The notes under the pieces were generated by a model, which searched no databases, was not told the origin of the DNA, and saw only the letters and a program-made list of their open reading frames with translations. A stretch of 64,000 bases of DNA from GWF2-38-10 sp964527595 (GTDB lineage Bacteria > Babelota > Babeliae > Babelales > RVW-14): the NCBI GenBank assembly GCA_964527595.1, contig CAZGPI010000001.1, forward strand, positions 254,464-318,463, given 5' to 3'. The position numbers were made by a program, and so were the translations under genes. Positions 17,221 to 24,920 of this stretch are shown here, piece after piece. Position 1 is the stretch's first letter. Every line of letters starts with the position of its first letter.

Positions 17221-20184
17221 TTAGAACGCTTCACCCAAGGTCAAGTACCATGCGTATGGGCTATCTTTTTCTAAGCGCCTCTTCCACTTCCAGCCCATGT
17301 CAAAGCGTAAAGAACCAATTGGCGTTTTGTAGCGCAACCCAAAACCTGACGATGGGTACCAGATACCCTTGAATCCAGCGAGTCCTGATTGACTCAATAC
17401 ACCAACATCTTGAAATAGAACACCGCCAAAATTTTTAAAAATAGGAAAGCGTAATTCAAGATTACCATTAATCATCGAACTGCCACCCTGAATGGTATAT
17501 TCCTTGGTGACGCCATTCTGTTTTATCGGTTTTTTATCACCGTTTGTTGTATATGTACGAATCACTTTTCCATCTACGTCTTTTTCGGTCACACCCAAAG
17601 GAGGCAGTGCATCTATCTCATAACCACGAACCGAATAAGGGCCGCCGAGATAAAAACGTTCTATCGGCATAATATGAGCAAAATCACGTCTAAACATATA
17701 GCCAAATCTTACTCGTGCCGCCGCAACCAAATCACCATAAATTGTATAGAATGCCGATTGCTCAGCCGTTAACCGTGCCGTTGCTACACCCCGATCTTCT
17801 GGCGCCATGCACTTTAGTGAAACAAATGTTAAGCCCCCGCGCTTGGTATTAATGCGATCGTCAAGTTTATCTATGACTAATGACGGTTCGACAAAAAAGT
17901 ACGGCGACGTGTAATTAATCATCGATGGATCAAGGTTTAAATACCCATTAACCTTACTTGTACGAATCCACTCATTGCCAACACTCAGGCCCCAATGATA
18001 GTCTCGCTTATATTCATCACTTAATCCAAAAAGAGCTCCATTTTGATAGGCTACATAAGCAGAGCCACTCGGCCCAATGCGCACCGGATGAGCATATTTA
18101 TTTACATAACCCTTTAACTTACTCATCACCGAATAATTAAAAAATGAAGGCTTTTGATATTCCAAATCAAACTTCCGTTCAAAAAGCGTCCAATCGGCGT
18201 TGAAGGTTGCCTTGTCTGCCCTATTTGTTGGATTTCTGACAACAAAAGAAGCCCCAACTTTTGGCGTTTCTTGTTGTTTGAATAGAGATTGTTTGCTCGG
18301 TAAAAAATACCCTAATCGTAAACGTAATTCAACTGGATCATCATCAACAAGCGTTAACAATATCGGCTTCTTGCCTTTGTTTTTAGCCATTTGAAAAGGC
18401 TGAATTTGAACGGTCTTGAAAATATCCAAGCGCTTTAATTTTTTTCGCGTTAAATCTAATTTTTCCTTATTCCAGTCCTCGCCCTCTTTGCATTTTACTT
18501 CTTTCAAAATAGTTTTAAACGGCAAGCGCGTGGCTCCACGTAAAAAAATCTTGCCAAATTTAACCTTTTCGCCGAGCTTAACCTTCCACACAACAAGAAC
18601 CTTCATCGCTTTGCCTGGAGCATTTTTTGCCGCGCCTACGGGAAGTTCAACGGTGCGCAAGTCTGGTTGTATGTCAACGTACCAATAATTCAATTTCTGA
18701 AAATGAGAAATTAAGAAAATACGCTGCTCAGACAACCAATCATAATTAAAGGGAATGTGCTGCTCTTGCCCAAATAATTGATATTTTTTGAAAAAGGCAT
18801 GCGCTTCAATATCCTTAAACCCTTCAATCTCAAACCCGCCAAACAAACGCTGAACTCCTTTATCAAGTAAAAGCTGAACGGTATATTCTCCTGTTTCAAA
18901 ATTTTTGACAAACCGTTTTTCTGAAACCTTAAAATCCCAATAACCATCTGCATAATAATGCTTTTTCAGCTTCTCAATACCATCATCCAACAACACTTGG
19001 TCAAATTGTCTCTTTGCAAGTAGCTCGCCCCAAAAGGGCATTTCCTGTTCTGGTAAATTAGTATTAAAATCTTTTAATTCTACATGCTCTATATTGGTAA
19101 CCTTGCCCTCATCAACCACAAATTCATAGCCTGTATCGACTATTGTTTTATCATGTAGGGTTATGTCCCAATAACCTTTTTTGTAATATTCATAGCGCAA
19201 TTGCTCTGCAATAATGTCTGGCGCAAAAAGCCAATCTGGCTGGTCCTCGCCCAAAATGTCTTCTTTGATTTGTTGTTCAGAAAATACCGTGTTACCGGTA
19301 AACGTTAATTTTCTTTTTTTGCCAAGCTCAATAACAATAATTATATCCAACGCTTTTCGTTCTTTCTGGATGTCTTTTTTCATAGAAATACGAACATGCG
19401 CATAGCCCTTATTTTTCAAAAAGACTCGTATTTTTTTTACCATCTTTTCAGTATTTGATCGCATATATGACGTATTAAGTAAACTCGACGCAAACGCTTG
19501 GCGAATTTCTTCTTCTAACTTCTTATTGAGGTGATTATCACTTTTAATAGATGCATCGCTGCTCTTAACTTCAAAATCGACACCTTTAATGCTAAAGCGA
19601 TTTCTGCGCTTAATAACAATTTTAACCGTTATCGTTTTGTGTTTTTTTTCATAAATAATTTCATCCTCAACATCACAATTAAAGTACCCCTGATTAAGCA
19701 GCTCAGTCTTAATTGCTTTAACCGATTCCTCATGCAACATAGCATCAAAAAAATCCCCTGGATGCTGAGCATATAAACTTGCGTACGCTAATTTTCCAAA
19801 CCAAATACCACGAAAATCAAGTTTCTTAAAAATCCAATTACCGCTTAATTTAAAATGAATATGCTTACCCAATCTATAGTCGTCGACATCAATATTAACG
19901 TTCACAAATCGACGCTTTGCTAATAATTGATGATATGCATTATCTATGTGTCGCTTAGTAACTAATGAATCAACCTTTAAGCCAGTTAAGTACAAAAACT
20001 CATCACGGTTGAAAGGAATGTCAGATTCATAGGTAAGCTTGGTCAACAAAAACGATGGGTTCTTTTGGTCAAGCTGCCTAAACATCTTGGCAAACGAACC
20101 ACCATAATCACCCATCAATGGCACCATTGGAAAAAATAATAGAATTAAAATAACTCGACCAAAACAAATGTGGTGTTTGCGCAC
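17221..20184 (-). CDS. Omp85/BamA-family outer membrane protein with many POTRA repeats
   Basis: A 987-residue protein with an N-terminal signal segment (VILILLFFPMVPLMG). The N-terminal ~600 residues hold repeated POTRA-like units; I count five to seven, e.g. KLTFTGNTVFSEQQI and KFGKIFLRGATRLPF. The C-terminal ~380 residues form an Omp85 beta-barrel carrying the conserved loop motif GGPYSVRGYE and ending in an aromatic residue (LGEAF), as expected for an outer-membrane beta-signal. BamA inserts outer-membrane proteins and TamA has a related role. The POTRA number is high for BamA, so which one this is stays open. GTG start. It is the only such gene here and proves a diderm envelope. Confidence 0.9.
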   Translation of the reverse strand: MRKHHICFGRVILILLFFPMVPLMGDYGGSFAKMFRQLDQKNPSFLLTKLTYESDIPFNRDEFLYLTGLKVDSLVTKRHIDNAYHQLLAKRRFVNVNIDVDDYRLGKHIHFKLSGNWIFKKLDFRGIWFGKLAYASLYAQHPGDFFDAMLHEESVKAIKTELLNQGYFNCDVEDEIIYEKKHKTITVKIVIKRRNRFSIKGVDFEVKSSDASIKSDNHLNKKLEEEIRQAFASSLLNTSYMRSNTEKMVKKIRVFLKNKGYAHVRISMKKDIQKERKALDIIIVIELGKKRKLTFTGNTVFSEQQIKEDILGEDQPDWLFAPDIIAEQLRYEYYKKGYWDITLHDKTIVDTGYEFVVDEGKVTNIEHVELKDFNTNLPEQEMPFWGELLAKRQFDQVLLDDGIEKLKKHYYADGYWDFKVSEKRFVKNFETGEYTVQLLLDKGVQRLFGGFEIEGFKDIEAHAFFKKYQLFGQEQHIPFNYDWLSEQRIFLISHFQKLNYWYVDIQPDLRTVELPVGAAKNAPGKAMKVLVVWKVKLGEKVKFGKIFLRGATRLPFKTILKEVKCKEGEDWNKEKLDLTRKKLKRLDIFKTVQIQPFQMAKNKGKKPILLTLVDDDPVELRLRLGYFLPSKQSLFKQQETPKVGASFVVRNPTNRADKATFNADWTLFERKFDLEYQKPSFFNYSVMSKLKGYVNKYAHPVRIGPSGSAYVAYQNGALFGLSDEYKRDYHWGLSVGNEWIRTSKVNGYLNLDPSMINYTSPYFFVEPSLVIDKLDDRINTKRGGLTFVSLKCMAPEDRGVATARLTAEQSAFYTIYGDLVAAARVRFGYMFRRDFAHIMPIERFYLGGPYSVRGYEIDALPPLGVTEKDVDGKVIRTYTTNGDKKPIKQNGVTKEYTIQGGSSMINGNLELRFPIFKNFGGVLFQDVGVLSQSGLAGFKGIWYPSSGFGLRYKTPIGSLRFDMGWKWKRRLEKDSPYAWYLTLGEAF

Positions 20185-20281
20185 GGGAATCTCTGCACTT
20201 TTTAAATTAACAACGCAAACAAGGCCCAGCGGCTTTACTCTTCTGCGTTTATTCTGTATGATTTCTTATGTATTCACCTAT

Positions 20282-20356
20282 GGCCCCATCGTCTAACGGT
20301 TAGGACATTGCCCTCTCAAGGCAGAAATACGGGTTCGATTCCCGTTGGGGCCGCCA
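20282..20356 (+). tRNA. tRNA-Glu (anticodon CTC)
   Basis: A cloverleaf with a 7-bp acceptor stem (GGCCCCA/TGGGGCC), D-loop, anticodon loop CTCTCAA on a 5-bp stem, GGTTCGATTCC T-arm, and an encoded CCA end. It reads GAG codons. Confidence 0.95.
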
Positions 20357-20368
20357 ATCTTTAAATAA

Positions 20369-20647
20369 TTAGCCAATTACCCGAAAAGCTCCGCGAAAGT
20401 CTTTTTCATTTACAAACGGCTCAATAATGACGTCTTCGACTCGTGCCGCCGAGGTCCCCTTGTAAAGTTGATCAATAAGATTTTCTAGTTTATCCGTTTG
20501 CCCACAGGCAAAAATAAGAACGCTTCCGTCATCAAGATTCTTAATCGTTCCCTCAACACCAAATTTTTGTGCATGTTTTTGGACAAATTCACGATATGAA
20601 ACATCTTGAACTTTGCCTTTGACCGTTACCTTCAAACACTTACTCAT
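20369..20647 (-). CDS. acyP: Acylphosphatase
   Basis: A 92-residue protein matching acylphosphatase in length and motifs. GKVQDVSYREF carries the phosphate-binding Arg19, and GTIKNLDDGSV carries the catalytic Asn37. It hydrolyses acyl phosphates such as carbamoyl or acetyl phosphate in the cytosol. It stands alone between a tRNA and a glycosyltransferase gene. Confidence 0.92.
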   Translation of the reverse strand: MSKCLKVTVKGKVQDVSYREFVQKHAQKFGVEGTIKNLDDGSVLIFACGQTDKLENLIDQLYKGTSAARVEDVIIEPFVNEKDFRGAFRVIG

Positions 20648-20781
20648 TCTCGCTCCTTTTTTCGTTCATCATACCCCTCCAAATCAAGGCTCATCGTATC
20701 AGAAGAATGTTTGCAATGTCAAAAAAAAAATCTTCACCGCAAAAAAAGTATGACTTTAATAACATTATCACGTTTGAGCTC

Positions 20782-21966
20782 TTACCGAACACGCATAAGT
20801 TTTTTGTACAAAACAACATGTTCACGCACCATTGAACTATTCTTAAAATCGGTAAGGTTTTCGTCATAATTAACCATATCCATACGAAGTTGATGATTCT
20901 GCAGCAAAGACAATAACCTATCGGCTAATACCTGCCAGTCACCCACATTAACCACGTAGCCATTTTTTCCGTCTTTAATAATTTCGGCAACACCACCGAC
21001 ATCATAGGTAATAACAGGCAACTTAGACAGCCGTGCCTCGACCATTGCGCAGGGCAGTCCCTCCCAAAGAGAACTCATGGCAAAAATGTCCCACCCCTTC
21101 ATCCACTTACTTACATCGGCCTGCCAACCAAGAAATACGACATGCTCGATTAGCCCCTTTTCACGAACGAATTCTTCTAACTCACCGCGCAAAGCACCAT
21201 CCCCTATAATATGTAAAAATATATACTGGCGATCGTTAAGCGAGGTCTGATCATAAACAAATTTAAATGCGCGCAATAAGTCGATAATGTTTTTTTGCGG
21301 CTTCAAGCAAGAAACGGTACCAATAACCAAGCACTGCTTCGTTGTTTTTTCTTTTTTTGCCGGAACATAAAAACGGTCCCAATCAACAGCAGCGCGAATA
21401 ATTGAGCTTTTTCGTGCAAAAAATGGAAGTTTTTTTATCCCCGTTAATCGATCTTTTTCAGATACACAAACATAATGTGTTGTCACCAGCGAAGTCACAT
21501 ACTCCAACAGATAAAAAAAAGACCACTTTGGCCAAGACTGACAATCATTAAACCCAAACCCATGAATCGTATGCACCCGCTTACTAACACGCGCAAAAAA
21601 GGCTGCCCAACGCCCAAGCACACCAGCTTTAGTACTATGGGTATGCACAATAAGCATCGGGTGTTCACGCTTAATTTTTCTGATAAGATGGTACATTGAA
21701 AAAAAAGATTTAAGTTCGGATGGTAGGTTTTTTAAACCAACCTCGCGCTTGAATTCTTGTAAAAGATGAACGTTTTCGTGTTGCTGTATTTGTGGAACAA
21801 GAACCCCTTCAGCCCCAGTAATCAACCCACTTAGATGCCCTCGCTTTGCGACGCCCTTGAAAAGCGTTAGGCAAACTTTTTGGGCTCCGCCAAGCTCTAG
21901 CTTTGTAAGAATATACAAAACCAGAAGTTCCTTTTCCTTAATTCTCTCCACCTCTCCACTCCTCAT
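20782..21966 (-). CDS. GT4-family glycosyltransferase (no leader)
   Basis: A 394-residue GT-B enzyme. The N-terminal VLYILTKLELGGAQKVCLTL is the typical first strand and Gly-rich loop, IVHTHSTKAGVLGRWAAFFA is a GT4 acceptor-side motif, and SSLWEGLPCAMVEARLSKLPVITYDVGG holds the sugar-nucleotide-binding Glu residues. Unlike the three glycosyltransferases of the 7-17 kb island it has no hydrophobic leader, so it is cytosolic. It resembles lipid-carrier-linked glycan enzymes (EpsD/WbpH type). It lies 18 bases after the ATP synthase c gene, perhaps as the tail of that operon. Confidence 0.9.
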   Translation of the reverse strand: MRSGEVERIKEKELLVLYILTKLELGGAQKVCLTLFKGVAKRGHLSGLITGAEGVLVPQIQQHENVHLLQEFKREVGLKNLPSELKSFFSMYHLIRKIKREHPMLIVHTHSTKAGVLGRWAAFFARVSKRVHTIHGFGFNDCQSWPKWSFFYLLEYVTSLVTTHYVCVSEKDRLTGIKKLPFFARKSSIIRAAVDWDRFYVPAKKEKTTKQCLVIGTVSCLKPQKNIIDLLRAFKFVYDQTSLNDRQYIFLHIIGDGALRGELEEFVREKGLIEHVVFLGWQADVSKWMKGWDIFAMSSLWEGLPCAMVEARLSKLPVITYDVGGVAEIIKDGKNGYVVNVGDWQVLADRLLSLLQNHQLRMDMVNYDENLTDFKNSSMVREHVVLYKKLMRVR

Positions 21967-21984
21967 CTCCTAGAAAGTTTCTAA

Positions 21985-22953
21985 TCAACCTCCAACACGT
22001 AAAATGAGAAAAAATCCAACAATCAACGCATATACCACCGTCGACTCAATAAAGGCGATAGCCAACAAAGTAGTTCGAATAAGTTGCGGATAATTTTTAG
22101 GTTCATGCGCAATTTCCAAACAGCTTTTTGATGCAACATATCCAATAGCAGTCGAGGCACCAAGAGCACCAACCCCCACAGTAAATGCCGCAACAAAAAA
22201 CGGAATCACCGGTACCAACGAATCTCCAATGCCAATCGGCAATGTTTGATGTACAATCAAAAACGAAAACAATAAACAAAAGATCATTGGCGTTTCAATA
22301 ATAGCTTCGCAAACCAACGCAAAGGGGAAAATTTTAGCATACGCATTTTTGTTGATCCCCAGAGCGCTATTTGCCGAATGTGCAAAAATAGCCTGACCTA
22401 TCGAAGGCCCAATACACCCAAATGCCACCGCAAGTCCTGCCGCCAATAATTGCAGTCCCTGCGCAAAACAAGTAATACTTCCCAGCTGAGCCTTAATGGT
22501 CAGTGCAACAATAAAGGCAAAAATTACCGGCGCCTCAATGATCGACTGCGTTAATAACATAAGGGTGAAAATTTTCTGCGAAAACATTGGCTGGCGAGAA
22601 ATAGATTGAGTTGCCGCTTTTACCACAAAACTCGATGCCAAACTAATAGCAACGGCAGCGATACCAACGGCTAACGCCGCACCTAATTCTGCAATCGCGA
22701 TAGCCATAGTAATTTCTTTTGGTGCAGACATAAGCATCAATAACGTTACCACCAGAGCAACAATGCAGCCGCTCTCTATCAGCGCAAGGCCGATAATCAT
22801 GGCACGGAATCCCTGATCATTTCCGGTTGGCTGACGCATTACCGAACCCAAGGTATGAGATCCGGCGATCCCCTGACCAAGTCCACCGCCCAACCCACCA
22901 AGCGCAACGGTTAATCCAGCAGAAAAATAATGGAGCAGTTGAGGAGTTAGCAT
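21985..22953 (-). CDS. atpE: F-type ATP synthase subunit c, fused from four hairpins
   Basis: A membrane protein of 322 residues, four times the normal ~80. It consists of four consecutive c-type hairpins, each with one carboxylate in its second helix: E60, E140, E220, E303 (spacing 80, 80, 83). Hairpins 1 and 3 have the Gln 33 residues before the Glu (Q27, Q187) and Ser/Thr after it (S61, T221), as in Na+-binding c subunits. Hairpins 2 and 4 lack that Gln (S107, I270). The RQP-like polar loop is kept in hairpins 1 and 2 and altered in 3 and 4. The start overlaps the end of atpB by 7 bases. Four-hairpin fusion is the striking feature. Confidence 0.9.
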   Translation of the reverse strand: MLTPQLLHYFSAGLTVALGGLGGGLGQGIAGSHTLGSVMRQPTGNDQGFRAMIIGLALIESGCIVALVVTLLMLMSAPKEITMAIAIAELGAALAVGIAAVAISLASSFVVKAATQSISRQPMFSQKIFTLMLLTQSIIEAPVIFAFIVALTIKAQLGSITCFAQGLQLLAAGLAVAFGCIGPSIGQAIFAHSANSALGINKNAYAKIFPFALVCEAIIETPMIFCLLFSFLIVHQTLPIGIGDSLVPVIPFFVAAFTVGVGALGASTAIGYVASKSCLEIAHEPKNYPQLIRTTLLAIAFIESTVVYALIVGFFLILRVGG

Positions 22954-23807
22954 GTTGCACCTTTCGCAGGCTCGTGGTGATGACCTGCATCATCCTCACT
23001 TTGTGTACCAATAGCTAAATAAGTTGTCGTTAACATAGTAATAACAAACGATTGAATAAGCCCCTCAAAAATACCAAAAAAGATATTAACCCATGTTAAT
23101 AAAAACATTGCGCCAATTAAAACATTTAACAGCTTACGAACACGATTTCCTTGAATACGTCGCCCTAGATAAAAAAAGGCAAGAGCAAGCACCAAAACAA
23201 ACGCAACGTACCCGATAAAGTACAATTTAAAAGACCCTACAAATTCACGTAATATCAGGAAAATTACCCCACCGCCCAAAATATTGCCGAATAAACGAAA
23301 CGACATTGAACATATCTTGGCCAATTCACCAATAATGTTAACTGGTGCCAAGACGGCAAATGGCTCAACAAATTCTTTGCAAAAACCAAAAAATCCATGG
23401 ACCCGAACTTTTTGTATTTGAACATACATAAAGCTGATGGTTCCAATGGCAAGCGTTGTGTTGAGATCCTTAGTCGCCTCATCAAGAAAAGGGAGTAACC
23501 CAGCCAAACAAGAAAATAGGGTAAAAAGAAATAAGGTCGCGAGAAAAGAAAAATAATTAAAATTAAAAGTCTTGAACGATTCTTTGCAGAGATCTATAAA
23601 AACTAACATTATCTGCTCAAACGCAGCATAAACAAGCCCAAACTCTCGTTTTGCAACCCAACGTCCAATGAGGGCAAGAATAAAAAGCATAAGCATCCCC
23701 ACCCACGTGTGAATAACAGTCCAATGGGTTACCGACCAAAAATCTCCCGTTAACCCTAGGATGGAAAACGGCTTAATAACATGGGTATCAAATAATTCAA
23801 GACTCAC
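22947..23807 (-). CDS. atpB: F-type ATP synthase subunit a
   Basis: A 286-residue integral membrane protein with the subunit-a hallmark SMSFRLFGNILGGG, giving the essential arginine R171 that faces the c-ring carboxylates. Several other hydrophobic helices are visible. GTG start overlapping the upstream gene by 11 bases; overlaps atpE by 7 bases, so the three are translationally coupled. The last ~20 residues are His/Asp-rich and polar. The rest of the enzyme (alpha, beta, b, delta, epsilon) is not in this window, and gamma lies 37 kb away. Confidence 0.95.
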   Translation of the reverse strand: MSLELFDTHVIKPFSILGLTGDFWSVTHWTVIHTWVGMLMLFILALIGRWVAKREFGLVYAAFEQIMLVFIDLCKESFKTFNFNYFSFLATLFLFTLFSCLAGLLPFLDEATKDLNTTLAIGTISFMYVQIQKVRVHGFFGFCKEFVEPFAVLAPVNIIGELAKICSMSFRLFGNILGGGVIFLILREFVGSFKLYFIGYVAFVLVLALAFFYLGRRIQGNRVRKLLNVLIGAMFLLTWVNIFFGIFEGLIQSFVITMLTTTYLAIGTQSEDDAGHHHEPAKGATC

Positions 23808-24093
23808 GACAATCCTTCACTTTTTTGAGAAGCATAACCCAAAAAGCCGCAAAAAAACCAACGGCACCCAAATAAATATTTAATTGATACTTAAAAACCA
23901 AAATCCATAATGCTATAAATAAAAGTAGATAACGCATGGCGAATACCACAAGTTTGTTAAACAGAAAAGCCCTTGCCCCTTGCTCTGGCGCCTGAACTCG
24001 CTTTGCTTCTCGATAGAAAATAATTGCCTGGATTATACCAAGCCCAACACCAGCCATAAACGAATTTATATACAACCCCAACATGATTGCCAC
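23797..24093 (-). CDS. Small membrane protein at the head of the ATP synthase a/c operon (AtpI-like position)
   Basis: 98 residues with about three to four hydrophobic helices. It occupies the place of AtpI, a c-ring assembly/Mg2+-related accessory protein, directly before atpB and overlapping it by 11 bases. Sequence similarity to AtpI is not obvious by eye, so the call rests on size, topology and position. The start may be GTG at 24093 or ATG at 24084; no good ribosome site decides. Confidence 0.6.
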   Translation of the reverse strand: MAIMLGLYINSFMAGVGLGIIQAIIFYREAKRVQAPEQGARAFLFNKLVVFAMRYLLLFIALWILVFKYQLNIYLGAVGFFAAFWVMLLKKVKDCRES

Positions 24094-24281
24094 TTATTTT
24101 TTGAACAAGCCCCGCCAACAAATATTGGCCTGAACCGTAGATTTTGACGTAACATACGCTTACTTTTATCATAGTAATACGTATTGAAAAATAATACAAT
24201 GCACGCAGCTTCTTTCCTGGATACATCAAAAAACGATTGTGCTTTAAATTTCTATCTAAAACTATTTATTTTTGTCGATCG

Positions 24282-24311
24282 TTGATTTATTGCAAGATAG
24301 AAAATTATAAT
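24282..24311 (+). promoter_or_regulatory. Sigma-70-type promoter for the 24362 gene
   Basis: TTGATT (24282-24287), an 18-base spacer and a perfect TATAAT (24306-24311), giving a leader of about 45 bases before the ATG at 24362. Confidence 0.6.
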
Positions 24312-24361
24312 ATAGTTAACATAAGTGAAACAACCATTCATTAAACCAAAGGGGGGGGATT

Positions 24362-24841
24362 ATGAAGGTTCAAAATGTAAAAATCCTGTTGCTGACTATA
24401 GCCTGTGTTGGCTTATCGGCCGGATTACTTCATGCGGCAAAACCGTCGCTAAGCGCAGCAAAGAATGCACAAACAATTGGTGCGCTGTTGGCCGTCATCA
24501 GAGCAGCAAGCGATGGCAGACTGGGCGATTTTTTTGAGTTCGACGAACAGAACCAAATCGCCAAGCCAAAAATTTTCGATGAGAAGGAAAAAAAACAGAA
24601 CGTTGGAACGCTTCAAACAGATCCTAGCCAAATTGAAAAAATAAAAGCAAATCTCCGAGCGCAACCATTTTTTAAAAGAGCAAAGAAACCAGAGCAAAAA
24701 AAGCTTCTCGATACTGCTGATAAATACAAGAACTACCTTCTCTATTTCACTTATGGTGGCAAAAAAATTTATATCGAAGACCCGTGGCCACACGCAACAC
24801 CAACAAAGATCCATAATCTTATCCAAAAATGGAATACATAA
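24362..24841 (+). CDS. Small secreted protein of unknown function
   Basis: A 159-residue protein with a signal peptide (ILLLTIACVGLSAGLLHAA). The mature part is basic and helical at first (AKNAQTIGALLAVIRAASDG), then Lys-rich, ending in a Tyr/Trp-rich segment. No known domain. The ribosome site is a run of eight G (24351-24358) 3 bases before the ATG. It is a single-gene unit with its own promoter and a strong terminator, so it is likely well expressed. It may be a lineage-specific exported factor. Confidence 0.7.
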   Translation: MKVQNVKILLLTIACVGLSAGLLHAAKPSLSAAKNAQTIGALLAVIRAASDGRLGDFFEFDEQNQIAKPKIFDEKEKKQNVGTLQTDPSQIEKIKANLRAQPFFKRAKKPEQKKLLDTADKYKNYLLYFTYGGKKIYIEDPWPHATPTKIHNLIQKWNT

Positions 24842-24855
24842 TCGCCGTTTCCACA

Positions 24856-24903
24856 TATAAAGAGAAGCACCCGATCGCTAATGATCGGGTGCTTCTCTTT
24901 ATA
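24856..24903. terminator. Long bidirectional terminator hairpin
   Basis: A perfect 21-bp stem with a 6-base loop (24877-24882), A-rich on the left flank and T-rich on the right. It lies between the convergent 24362 gene and ppsA and can serve both. Confidence 0.93.
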
Positions 24904-24920
24904 CATAATAACTAAATACG

